64,000 nucleotides of DNA, taken from contig NZ_JAUCMW010000003.1 of the NCBI RefSeq assembly GCF_030372765.1, positions 62,001 through 126,000 of the forward strand, written 5' to 3'. Of this stretch, positions 42,884 through 50,980 are shown piece by piece (position 1 is the stretch's first letter; every line of letters begins with the position of its first letter). The notes under the pieces were generated by a model. It ran no database searches. It was not told the DNA's origin and saw nothing but the letters and a program-made list of their open reading frames with translations. Source of the DNA: Labilibaculum sp. K2S. Lineage in GTDB: Bacteria > Bacteroidota > Bacteroidia > Bacteroidales > Marinifilaceae. A program made the position numbers and the translations under genes.

Positions 42884-44626
42884 ATGAAAAAACTATTTCT
42901 AAGCTTATTTATCACATCATGTTTTCTTTCTTTTGGTTTTTCTCAAGAAAAATCTTTTGTATTGAAAGTTGTTACATCCGTTAATAATGGTGGGGTGCAA
43001 GAGAGTTTGCGTGAGGATTATGAGAAGTTTATTGTTGAGGAAATGGCATTTAAACGACTCGGAAATAAAATTTCGAAATTGAAACAAAAAGGGTATTTGG
43101 AAGCCAGTGTTGATTCAATTTTTTTCAGTAGCGATACTATTATTGCAATGATTCATCAGGGAGGTAAATATGAATGGGCGGAAATAAATTTTTGTGGAAA
43201 CCATAATTTGGACTTATCTGCATTGGGTATACGGTCGGTGAATAAAAGAAGAAAATTTATCAGTTTCTCTGATCTGGAAATTTTGCAGACTGAAATTTTA
43301 AATCATTTAGGCGATAACGGATATCCTTTTGCTCAATTAAGGTTATCAGAAATCAGTATTGTAAATAAAAAAGTAAGTGGAGAATGGGAGATTGAACCTT
43401 ATGATTTTATTCGATGGGACAGCATTGTAATAAAGGGAACGTCTAAACTTAAACCTAAGTTTTTACAAAAATATTTGGGTATTCATCCAAATAAAACATA
43501 CAAGGAGGGCAGCAGTAAATTGATTTCTGAAAAGATAGGTAATCTTGGGTTTGTGAAGGAAATTAAAGCTTCAGAGATTGAATTTGAGAGAGGGAAAGCA
43601 AGACTGTATACTTATCTTGAAAAGGAACAGGCCAATCAGTTTGATGGAATAGTCGGTTTTCAGACAAATAAGGATAATAATAAACTGGAGTTAACCGGGG
43701 AGGTAAAGTTGGCTTTGGAAAATATATTTTCAGCAGGAGAGAGTATTCGCTTCAATTGGCAGAAATATGCAGAAAGCAGTCAGAACTTGTCCTTAGGAAT
43801 GGTTTATCCTTACTTGTTTTCTTCTGGTTTTGGGGTTGATTTTGGTTTTGATATTGAAAAGAAAGATTCAGCTTATTTAAGTACTGCAATTGATTTGGGT
43901 TTTCGGTTTACTCAGTCGGGTAAAAATTTCAGCAAGCTGTTTTTTAAAAGAAATTCATCATCATTACTAACTACGAACCATTTGGCCGGTGCTTCAGTGC
44001 TTCCAGATTATGCGGATGTAAAGTCCTGTTTGTACGGATTTGCTTACCATTTTGAAAATTTGGATTATTCTTTTAATCCTAAAAAAGGATGGAATCTTAA
44101 TTTTTCTATTGCCACAGGAACACATAAAACAAATAAGAATTCCGGCATTCCCAGTGAGCTATACGATAATATCCATTTATCGGAGAACTTAATTGATACA
44201 GAATGGAGCTTGGAGTATAACATTCCAATTCAGGAAAAAATTAGTTTCAGCCTTAGAAATAAGAGCGGGCTTAAAGATTCAAAGAATTTGTTTCAAAATG
44301 ATCTTTTTAAGCTGGGAGGTTTAAACTCTTTAAGGGGGTTTAATGAAGATTCATTTAGAGCTTCAAAATATTCTGTTATGACTACAGAATTGAGGTTTAT
44401 TCCTCAACAAAACTCAAGTTTTTACTTGTTTTGGGATGGCGGATATTACAGTAATAATTACTTGAAGGATAGAATTGATGATTATCCTTGGGGAATTGGC
44501 TTTGGTTTAAATTTTGCTTCAAAATCGGGGATTTTTACCTTAAATTATGCTGTAGGAAAACAACGTAATGCAAAGATTGATTTTCAGGAAGCCAAAATCC
44601 ATTTTGGATTTGTAAGTCGTTTTTAA
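42884..44626 (+). CDS. Omp85-family outer-membrane protein (POTRA plus barrel)
   Basis: 580 residues. A signal peptide (MKKLFLSLFITSCFLSFGFS) is followed by POTRA-like periplasmic domains (about 60-255, with WEIEPYDFIRWDSIVIKGTS and LGFVKEI) and a C-terminal 16-strand-type barrel. The late segment FKLGGLNSLRGFNEDSF is the lid-loop signature (RGF) of BamA/TamA/surface-antigen proteins. The chain ends in aromatic Phe (VSRF). It is shorter than BamA and is not next to chaperone genes, so it is a paralogue of unknown substrate. Confidence 0.82.
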   Translation: MKKLFLSLFITSCFLSFGFSQEKSFVLKVVTSVNNGGVQESLREDYEKFIVEEMAFKRLGNKISKLKQKGYLEASVDSIFFSSDTIIAMIHQGGKYEWAEINFCGNHNLDLSALGIRSVNKRRKFISFSDLEILQTEILNHLGDNGYPFAQLRLSEISIVNKKVSGEWEIEPYDFIRWDSIVIKGTSKLKPKFLQKYLGIHPNKTYKEGSSKLISEKIGNLGFVKEIKASEIEFERGKARLYTYLEKEQANQFDGIVGFQTNKDNNKLELTGEVKLALENIFSAGESIRFNWQKYAESSQNLSLGMVYPYLFSSGFGVDFGFDIEKKDSAYLSTAIDLGFRFTQSGKNFSKLFFKRNSSSLLTTNHLAGASVLPDYADVKSCLYGFAYHFENLDYSFNPKKGWNLNFSIATGTHKTNKNSGIPSELYDNIHLSENLIDTEWSLEYNIPIQEKISFSLRNKSGLKDSKNLFQNDLFKLGGLNSLRGFNEDSFRASKYSVMTTELRFIPQQNSSFYLFWDGGYYSNNYLKDRIDDYPWGIGFGLNFASKSGIFTLNYAVGKQRNAKIDFQEAKIHFGFVSRF

Positions 44627-44637
44627 TTGGTATGTGT

Positions 44638-45198
44638 TTAAGCTTTGCTGTTTATTTTAACCAATAAATAGTAACTAATTAAAATTGAAATTCCGGTAAT
44701 ACAGGAGGCAGCAATGTTTGGCAGTTGACCTTCCAGTAAAAGGTTAGTTGTGAAAATAACAATTAACGCAGTTGTTATTCCAATAGGAAAGGAGGTAACG
44801 ATGTATTTAAAGTTCGATTTTGAAGTTTTATTCGCTAAATTTTCAAGTTGCTCAACGTCAACTTCAAATTGTTCAATCGCCTTCGAAAATGCATTGATTT
44901 CTTCATTGAAAAAATCATTTTCCTCTTGGGAAATAAAAAATAAAAAAGAAATGAAACGATAATTTGCATAAACATTGTAATCCAAACGTTCCTTTTTTAC
45001 AATCTCAATTTCAACGATAGTTTTCCATTTAATAGGATTAAGAGATAGAAGATTGCCAGCAATACTTCCTCTGTGAAAAGTCATTCCTTTCGCATTGGCA
45101 TCTGTAAGCGTATAGCCCCGGACTTCATAGAATTTTATGATATCTGAAACTAATAGTTTTTTATTTCGTTTTATATTGAAGCCAATTAGCTTTTTCAT
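44638..45198 (-). CDS. Membrane protein of unknown function
   Basis: 186 residues, family not recognised. A soluble alpha/beta N-terminal part (about 1-125, with KFYEVRGYTLTDANAKGMTFHRGS and KWKTIVEIEIVKKERLDYNVYANYRF) precedes a helical segment rich in Glu (EEINAFSKAIEQFEVDVEQLENL) and two C-terminal membrane helices (about 133-153 and 160-181). Convergent with the Omp85-like gene, with only 11 bases between stops. Confidence 0.6.
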   Translation of the reverse strand: MKKLIGFNIKRNKKLLVSDIIKFYEVRGYTLTDANAKGMTFHRGSIAGNLLSLNPIKWKTIVEIEIVKKERLDYNVYANYRFISFLFFISQEENDFFNEEINAFSKAIEQFEVDVEQLENLANKTSKSNFKYIVTSFPIGITTALIVIFTTNLLLEGQLPNIAASCITGISILISYYLLVKINSKA

Positions 45199-45495
45199 GA
45201 AAAAAAATTAGGTATTTCAAATGTATTAAAAAAAAAGAGATACGCCAATTTTACCAGGTTAAATAGGTGTTGTGACAACATATTGTTATCTAGTAGAATA
45301 ACGTTTTTGTGTCGTTTTTATGCTGTAATTGAAGAATTAATTAGTTACTGTTTTGAATAATTGGATAGGAGTGTTGTGCAATAATTGATGGAGTCCTGTG
45401 AATGTGTGAAAAAAAGTTGTGTTTTTTATAACTCAAACTTCAAAACCAGAGTATAAGCATTGTATTCTGCTACATTACTAATGTAAATTTTTCCT
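45199..45495. other. Intergenic stretch
   Basis: About 297 AT-rich bases between divergent genes. I see no exact TAnnTTTG box, no gene and no strong hairpin. Confidence 0.4.
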
Positions 45496-48438
45496 ATGCT
45501 AATTAATGTTAATTCTCTTAATTATACTGCAAATCCATTGGTAAATAGCGTTTTGGATTGTTTTTTGGAGGTTCCTGTTCTGAAAAATCTAGATTCTCTT
45601 TTGGATGATTTTTCGTCCTTAAGTGGATGCCCCTGTTTGTTTATGGATTTTAAGAATCGATATGTTCATGGCAACGACTGTAAGGCAATCGCACTTTTGG
45701 ATAGTGAACTGGCTCGGAGCAGTAACAATCTTTTCGCTGATATACTCAAAATAAAATCAGTAAGAGAAGACGAGAGTGTTGAACTAGTTTATGGAAAGCA
45801 TGCCAGAGGCGTTTTTATGCCTGTTAAAATTAAAGAGGTGGTTTTAGGGTATTTTGTTTATGGTCAGTTTATTGAAAAAACAGATCCTTTGGCCTTAAAA
45901 ATAGAACAAGGAATTCGGCTCACAAATGAAGAAAAAGAAGACGCGAAGCTTCTAAAAATATTATCAAGAGAAGAAATTGAAGCGAATATTTACAAATCAA
46001 TTCGTTTTGTAAAAGGAATTTCGTCGCAATTCGAGATGAATTATGATTTAAAGAATGAAATCAGAAAGAATCAGGAAACGGCAAATCAACTTCGGGTTCA
46101 AAAAACTTTCTTTGAAAATTTATTTGAGAACTCTCCGGAGGCAATAGTTATTTTAGATAATGAAGATAAAGTAATTCAGGCAAATCAGGAATTTCTTCGT
46201 TTGTTTGAATATACACAGGAAGAAATTACATTAAAAAAAATAAATGATCTAATTGTTCCGGAAAGGTTTAAAGACGAAGGTGCCAGTGCTACAAAAGATG
46301 CTTCTGTTGGACAACTGATTGACATGACAACAATTCGTCAGACTAAAACAGGAAAGCAGATTCATGTACAGGTACTTGGAAAACCCATTGTTTTGGATAA
46401 TGATCAGCTTGCTGTTTATGGAATTTACCGAAATCTGACTCAACAGGTTTGGAATCAGAAAAGGGAACAAATAATACATCGCATCTCAGAAATTCTGAAT
46501 TCTTCCATAAATTCTGTAGAGATGATCAATAAAATAGGAGAAGAATTAGTGCAAATTGTTGGCGCAGGAAGATTATTTCTGGAACTGATTGCTCCTGACG
46601 GGCAATCCTTGAACTCTTTTACTGAAAATAATGAAGCTTTTAAAGCTATTCGTTATTCGGAGTCGTTAAGCAGTGCGGTAATTCGAGAAAAAAGAATGTT
46701 TTATTTGGATGATAATCAGATAAATGATATGATTCTTTCAAATAAATTATCTTTAGTGATAACTCCAAAGAGTTGGTTAGGTATTCCTCTTATTGCTGAG
46801 GAGAGAGTATTAGGTGTTTTTGGAGTCGCTGGTTTTGTTGAAGGTTCAGAAATGAATTTGGAGAGTATTAAGTTGCTTGAACTTCTTTCAGTTCAATTAG
46901 CCGCTGGTGTTGTGAAGAAAGCAAAGGATAATGAATTAAGAATGCTGCAACGCTCCATGGAGCAGAGTCCTGCATCTATTGTTATTACTGATTTAAATGG
47001 GAATATTGAATATGTTAATCCAAAGTTTTGTGAGGTAACTGGTTATAGTTTAGAAGAAGCAATAGGGAAAAATCCCAGAATTCTTAAGTCAGGTGCTACC
47101 CCGGATGAAACGTATAGGGAAATGTGGGATACTGTTTTATCTGGTGGAGAGTGGCAGGGCGAACTCTTGAATCTAAAGAAAAATAAAGAATTGTATTGGG
47201 AAAGGGTCAATCTTTCAGCCATGAAGGATGAATTCGGTAAAATCACTCATATTGTTGCAATTAAAGAGGATATTACGGAAGCAAAATATTTTGAGAAGGA
47301 ATTGCTTGAATCAAAAAACCGAGCTGAAGAATCGGATCGGTTAAAATCTGCTTTTTTAGCAAATATGTCTCACGAATTAAGAACACCGCTAAATGCAGTG
47401 ATCGGATTTTCTAATTTATGTGATGATTCATTATCAATGACTGAAATTCTTGAATTTGTTGGCTTAATAAACAAGAGTGGAAATCAACTTTTAGGCATTA
47501 TAGAAGATATTTTAAGTTTTACATCTATAGAAAGTGAAGTTTTTCAGATTAATGAGGAAGAATTTTTCATGTTCAATTTTATTGAGGATGTTAAGAAAAT
47601 TTCTAAGGAAAAACGAGTTCAGGAGAATAAAGAGCGTTTAGGATTACAATTTAAAAAGGATGAGAATTTTTCCAGAGTATTGGTTAAATCGGATTATCAG
47701 AGATTATTGCAGGTTGTAACTAACTTAATAAAGAATGCCTTTAAATTCACAAATGAAGGACAAGTTGAGTTTGGATACAAGGTTGATGGTGGAGAGTTAT
47801 GTATATATGTAAAGGATAGTGGTGTTGGAATTAATGAAGACAAGAAAAATATAATTTTTGATCGGTTCAGGCAAGCTGATGATTCCATCACCAGAACTTT
47901 TGGAGGAACTGGGTTGGGATTGGCTATTTCCAAAAAAATAATGGATATGTTAGGAGGTACAATAGAAGTCGAATCGGAGCCTAATGTTGGATCAATTTTT
48001 ACTTTAAGATTAAATTGTGTAATTTCTAAAACTGATAATAAGAGAGAATCTAATAATACAAATGGTATGCAAACATCAAATTCACCATTAATATTAGTTG
48101 CCGAAGATGAAATTTCGAATTTCAAACTAATAGAAGCTATATTAAAACGAAACAGTTATGAGGTTGTAAGAGCCGAGAATGGAGAAGAAGCGGTTGAAAT
48201 GTGTAAGCAAAATCCTAATATCTGTTTGGTGTTAATGGATATACGAATGCCTGTAATGGATGGACTAATTGCCACCAAAAAAATTAAGGGGTTTAGTCCT
48301 AATCTGCCAATAATTGCACAAACAGCTTATGCTATGGATGGTGACGAAAATAAAGCAATTGAGGAAGGTTGTGATGATTATATTTCAAAGCCAATAAGAA
48401 AAGAGCTTTTGCTGGAAAAAATAAAAGCATTGATCTAG
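45496..48438 (+). CDS. Cytoplasmic hybrid sensor histidine kinase/response regulator
   Basis: 980 residues without membrane helices. Order: an N-terminal sensory domain of about 170 residues that may be PocR-like (uncertain), PAS (about 205-325, NSPEAIVILDNEDKVIQANQ), GAF-like (about 335-475), PAS/PAC (about 485-605, SIVITDLNGNIEYVNPKF), HisKA with FLANMSHELRTPLNAVIGFS, HATPase_c with DSGVGINEDKKNIIFDRF and GGTGLGLAISKKI, and a C-terminal receiver with LVAEDE and LVLMDIRMPVMDG (phospho-acceptor Asp). No output domain and no partner regulator nearby. The signal is likely cytoplasmic, perhaps redox or a small metabolite. Confidence 0.92.
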   Translation: MLINVNSLNYTANPLVNSVLDCFLEVPVLKNLDSLLDDFSSLSGCPCLFMDFKNRYVHGNDCKAIALLDSELARSSNNLFADILKIKSVREDESVELVYGKHARGVFMPVKIKEVVLGYFVYGQFIEKTDPLALKIEQGIRLTNEEKEDAKLLKILSREEIEANIYKSIRFVKGISSQFEMNYDLKNEIRKNQETANQLRVQKTFFENLFENSPEAIVILDNEDKVIQANQEFLRLFEYTQEEITLKKINDLIVPERFKDEGASATKDASVGQLIDMTTIRQTKTGKQIHVQVLGKPIVLDNDQLAVYGIYRNLTQQVWNQKREQIIHRISEILNSSINSVEMINKIGEELVQIVGAGRLFLELIAPDGQSLNSFTENNEAFKAIRYSESLSSAVIREKRMFYLDDNQINDMILSNKLSLVITPKSWLGIPLIAEERVLGVFGVAGFVEGSEMNLESIKLLELLSVQLAAGVVKKAKDNELRMLQRSMEQSPASIVITDLNGNIEYVNPKFCEVTGYSLEEAIGKNPRILKSGATPDETYREMWDTVLSGGEWQGELLNLKKNKELYWERVNLSAMKDEFGKITHIVAIKEDITEAKYFEKELLESKNRAEESDRLKSAFLANMSHELRTPLNAVIGFSNLCDDSLSMTEILEFVGLINKSGNQLLGIIEDILSFTSIESEVFQINEEEFFMFNFIEDVKKISKEKRVQENKERLGLQFKKDENFSRVLVKSDYQRLLQVVTNLIKNAFKFTNEGQVEFGYKVDGGELCIYVKDSGVGINEDKKNIIFDRFRQADDSITRTFGGTGLGLAISKKIMDMLGGTIEVESEPNVGSIFTLRLNCVISKTDNKRESNNTNGMQTSNSPLILVAEDEISNFKLIEAILKRNSYEVVRAENGEEAVEMCKQNPNICLVLMDIRMPVMDGLIATKKIKGFSPNLPIIAQTAYAMDGDENKAIEEGCDDYISKPIRKELLLEKIKALI

Positions 48439-48460
48439 TTCTTTAGAGTTGCTTTGAATT

Positions 48461-48492
48461 GAAAAACCGTCTCTCTTGACGGTTTTTCTTTT
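48461..48492 (+). terminator. Terminator of the hybrid kinase gene
   Basis: GAAAAACCGTC (48461-48471) pairs with GACGGTTTTTC (48478-48488) followed by T residues. Confidence 0.88.
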
Positions 48493-48591
48493 TTTAATAC
48501 CTTTTTGGAATAATTATTCATATTGTGTAAGGTGATGGAATTGAGCTGTGTTTTTGTTTTTAGGATAAAAGGTGTACCTTAATTTTACGAA

Positions 48592-49305
48592 TTGAATAGT
48601 TGGGATTTGAGAAAAAGAGGGAACCTATTATTTGCATTGTTGATACTTATATGTGTCATTGAGATTCATTCCTGTAGAAATGATCTTAGTCTTATTGTGC
48701 ATGAAAGGGAAATCTCCAAGAGAATAAAAGACGGACTATTTAATGTGAAATACCCTGAATTAAAATACAGTGGCAATAATTCCCGAAATGTATGCGATTC
48801 AATTAATTCAAATATCAAGAGCTTTGTAAATTCACTTATGAAAGAAATGGATTGCAATGAGAATTATGAGTTTAAGTTAGAGAGAAAATCTTGTAGCAGG
48901 GAATTAAAAATTGACTACAATCTGGATATTTTTGAAAAAGACTATGTAAGTGCCCGATTTACAATTTACTCCTACCAAGGTGGAGCTCATGGTCGAACTT
49001 ATTACAAATGTTTTAATTTTAGTGCGCAACGAGCAGAACAATTAAAATTAAACGATTTGTTGTATTTAAAAGAGAAGAAGGAATTACAAGTATTAAATAA
49101 ACTGTTGGTAAAATATTTTAAGAACCCCGATCGGTGTTTTAGTGAAATTCCTTCTGTTACGTCTGACTTTGAATTTTTCTCATATCAGAATAATAGTTTT
49201 ATATTTTCCTTTTCTGACAACACATTAGGAGATTATGTTTGTGGAACGGCAGAGATTAAAATTCCATTATGGGAGTTGAAACAGAACGGATTATTGAAAT
49301 TGTAG
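48592..49305 (+). CDS. RsiV/DUF3298-like lipoprotein
   Basis: 237 residues from TTG 48592; no ATG lies near the signal peptide, so a TTG start is chosen. A hydrophobic stretch and Cys in IEIHSC indicate a lipoprotein. The body has the pattern FTIYSYQGGAHGRTYYKCFNF followed by LKLNDLLYLKEKKELQVLNKLL and a C-terminal IKIPLWELK. The GGAHG motif and order fit DUF3298/RsiV-like domains, which in some proteins bind lysozyme or other ligands; here the function is unknown. Confidence 0.75.
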   Translation: MNSWDLRKRGNLLFALLILICVIEIHSCRNDLSLIVHEREISKRIKDGLFNVKYPELKYSGNNSRNVCDSINSNIKSFVNSLMKEMDCNENYEFKLERKSCSRELKIDYNLDIFEKDYVSARFTIYSYQGGAHGRTYYKCFNFSAQRAEQLKLNDLLYLKEKKELQVLNKLLVKYFKNPDRCFSEIPSVTSDFEFFSYQNNSFIFSFSDNTLGDYVCGTAEIKIPLWELKQNGLLKL

Positions 49306-49323
49306 TTGCTTAAAACTCATTTT

Positions 49324-49397
49324 ATGAAACGTCCATGACAGGGATATTTTGACACATAGGGGGATGATTATTCCAGCATGGTAAGTTCTATATGTCA
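49324..49397 (+). repeat. Interspersed 74-base leader element, copy L2
   Basis: Counterpart of 9301-9373, on the plus strand, with ATGAAACGTCC, ATTTTGACACA, the 29-base identical core and CATGGTAAGTTC. It ends 23 bases before the ATG at 49421, the same spacing as copy L1. Confidence 0.8.
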
Positions 49398-49420
49398 GTA
49401 AATAATAAAAATATAAACAG

Positions 49421-50071
49421 ATGAAAGCACTTGTCGTTGGAGGATCTGGTTTTACAGGAAGAAAATTAATTGAACTTCTTTTAAAGGACAAGGAGTATAC
49501 TAAGGTTTGTGCATTGGTTCGAAATGAAATTGACCTGGTTGATGAAAAATTCATCCAAATCAAGGTAGATTTTGAAGCACTTTCATCTGAAAATATTCCG
49601 GAGTGTTGCGATATTGCTTTTTGTTGTCTGGGAGCAACCATTCGGAAGGCTCAAACGAAGAATAATTTTCGAAAAGTAGACTTTGAGTACATTGCGTATT
49701 TTGCGAAACTTTGTGAGATGCATTGCATAAAAGAATTTCATTTAATAAGTGCGATATGGGCAAGTCCTCAATCCATTTTTTTTTATCAAAAGGTGAAGGG
49801 CGAGCTTGAATGTTTTATTAATTCACTGAATTTCGAAACAGTAGTTGTTTATCGTCCATCAGTGATTTATGGAAATAGGAAAGAATTTCGGCCTTTCGAA
49901 GCATTTGCTGCCTGGATCAGCCGAAATATGAATTTTCTTTTTGTAGGTAAATTGAAAAGAATTACAGCCGTAACCGGAGATCAGTTGGCGAAGACGATTC
50001 ATCAAAATTCCAATAAAAATATTTTAGGCAGATGGATTATTGAATCTGAAGAAATATCCAAAACCCAATAA
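49421..50071 (+). CDS. NAD(P)-binding short atypical dehydrogenase (HTATIP2/YbjT-like)
   Basis: 216 residues with a Rossmann start MKALVVGGSGFTGRKLIELL, the mid-sheet CDIAFCCLGATIRKAQTKNNF and VVYRPSVIYGNRKEFRP. It belongs to the NAD(P)H-binding epimerase-like group (COG0702 type); substrate unknown. Convergent with an SDR gene. The 74-base element lies directly upstream and probably sets its expression. Confidence 0.82.
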   Translation: MKALVVGGSGFTGRKLIELLLKDKEYTKVCALVRNEIDLVDEKFIQIKVDFEALSSENIPECCDIAFCCLGATIRKAQTKNNFRKVDFEYIAYFAKLCEMHCIKEFHLISAIWASPQSIFFYQKVKGELECFINSLNFETVVVYRPSVIYGNRKEFRPFEAFAAWISRNMNFLFVGKLKRITAVTGDQLAKTIHQNSNKNILGRWIIESEEISKTQ

Positions 50072-50079
50072 CCAGTCAT

Positions 50080-50838
50080 CTAAACTCTGTTGACATCTCT
50101 TGCTGAGGCTTGGTTGGCAGGCATTATCAAAATATCATTGATGTTTACATGAGCAGGTCTGGTGGCGATAAACTCAACGGTTTCTGCAATGTCTTCGGCA
50201 TAAAGAGGTGTAAACCCATTATATACTTGTTCCGCTTTTTCGGCATCACCTTTGAATCGCACCAGAGAAAACTCTGTTTCAACCATTCCAGGAGCAATAG
50301 AAGAAACCTTAATATTGTGAGGCAGCAAATCAATTCTCATTCCTTTTGTGATGGCATCAACCGCATGTTTTGTTGCGCAATACACATTTCCACCTGGGTA
50401 AACTTCTTTTCCTGCTATCGACGAGATATTAATGATTTGGCCTGTTTTTCTAGCTATCATTAAAGGGCTAATTGTTCTTGTTACGTACAGAAGGCCTTTT
50501 AAATTCGTATCAATCATTCTTTCCCAATCGTCAATCATTCCTTCCTGAACTGGAGATACTCCAACCGCTAATCCTGCATTGTTTAGCAACAAGTCAATCT
50601 TAGTCCATTCCTCAGGTAGAGAGTTTATCTTTGATTCAACTTCTTTTTGAATTCTTACATCCAATTCAATTGCTAAAACCTTCACGTGGTAATTTGCAAT
50701 TAACTCTTGTTTTAATTTTTCCAGATTTTCTTTTCGTCGTCCCGAAATAATTAAATCAAATCCTATTTTGGCTAATTTTTTAGCACAAGCTTCGCCAATG
50801 CCTGCAGTCGCTCCTGTTATAAATGCAATTTTGTTCAT
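50080..50838 (-). CDS. Short-chain dehydrogenase/reductase (YdfG-like)
   Basis: 252 residues from ATG 50838 (MNKIAFITGATAGIGEACAK); an ATG seven codons upstream gives a non-conserved extension. NAD(P) motif TGATAGIG, SGRRK suggesting NADP, LLNNAG, catalytic Ser in NISSIAG and YCATKHAVDAITK (Tyr-Lys). The closest pattern is NADP-dependent 3-hydroxy acid dehydrogenase YdfG. Divergent from purL. Confidence 0.9.
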   Translation of the reverse strand: MNKIAFITGATAGIGEACAKKLAKIGFDLIISGRRKENLEKLKQELIANYHVKVLAIELDVRIQKEVESKINSLPEEWTKIDLLLNNAGLAVGVSPVQEGMIDDWERMIDTNLKGLLYVTRTISPLMIARKTGQIINISSIAGKEVYPGGNVYCATKHAVDAITKGMRIDLLPHNIKVSSIAPGMVETEFSLVRFKGDAEKAEQVYNGFTPLYAEDIAETVEFIATRPAHVNINDILIMPANQASARDVNRV

Positions 50839-50980
50839 TGTAATTGAAAATTTATTCAAATTTCACGTCAGAATATTTTATGATTTCTATAGAGGAAGTA
50901 AAGTTAAAAACTACCGGGATTATTCGTGTTACTATCTTATTTTTTTTAATTTTAAATATTATCACCTAAATTCTTTCATC

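Noticed and set aside
50768..50980. N-terminal extension of purL overlapping the divergent SDR gene
   Set aside because: The extra 71 codons are not PurL-like and run antisense through the SDR start; the conserved PurL N-terminus begins at ATG 50981.
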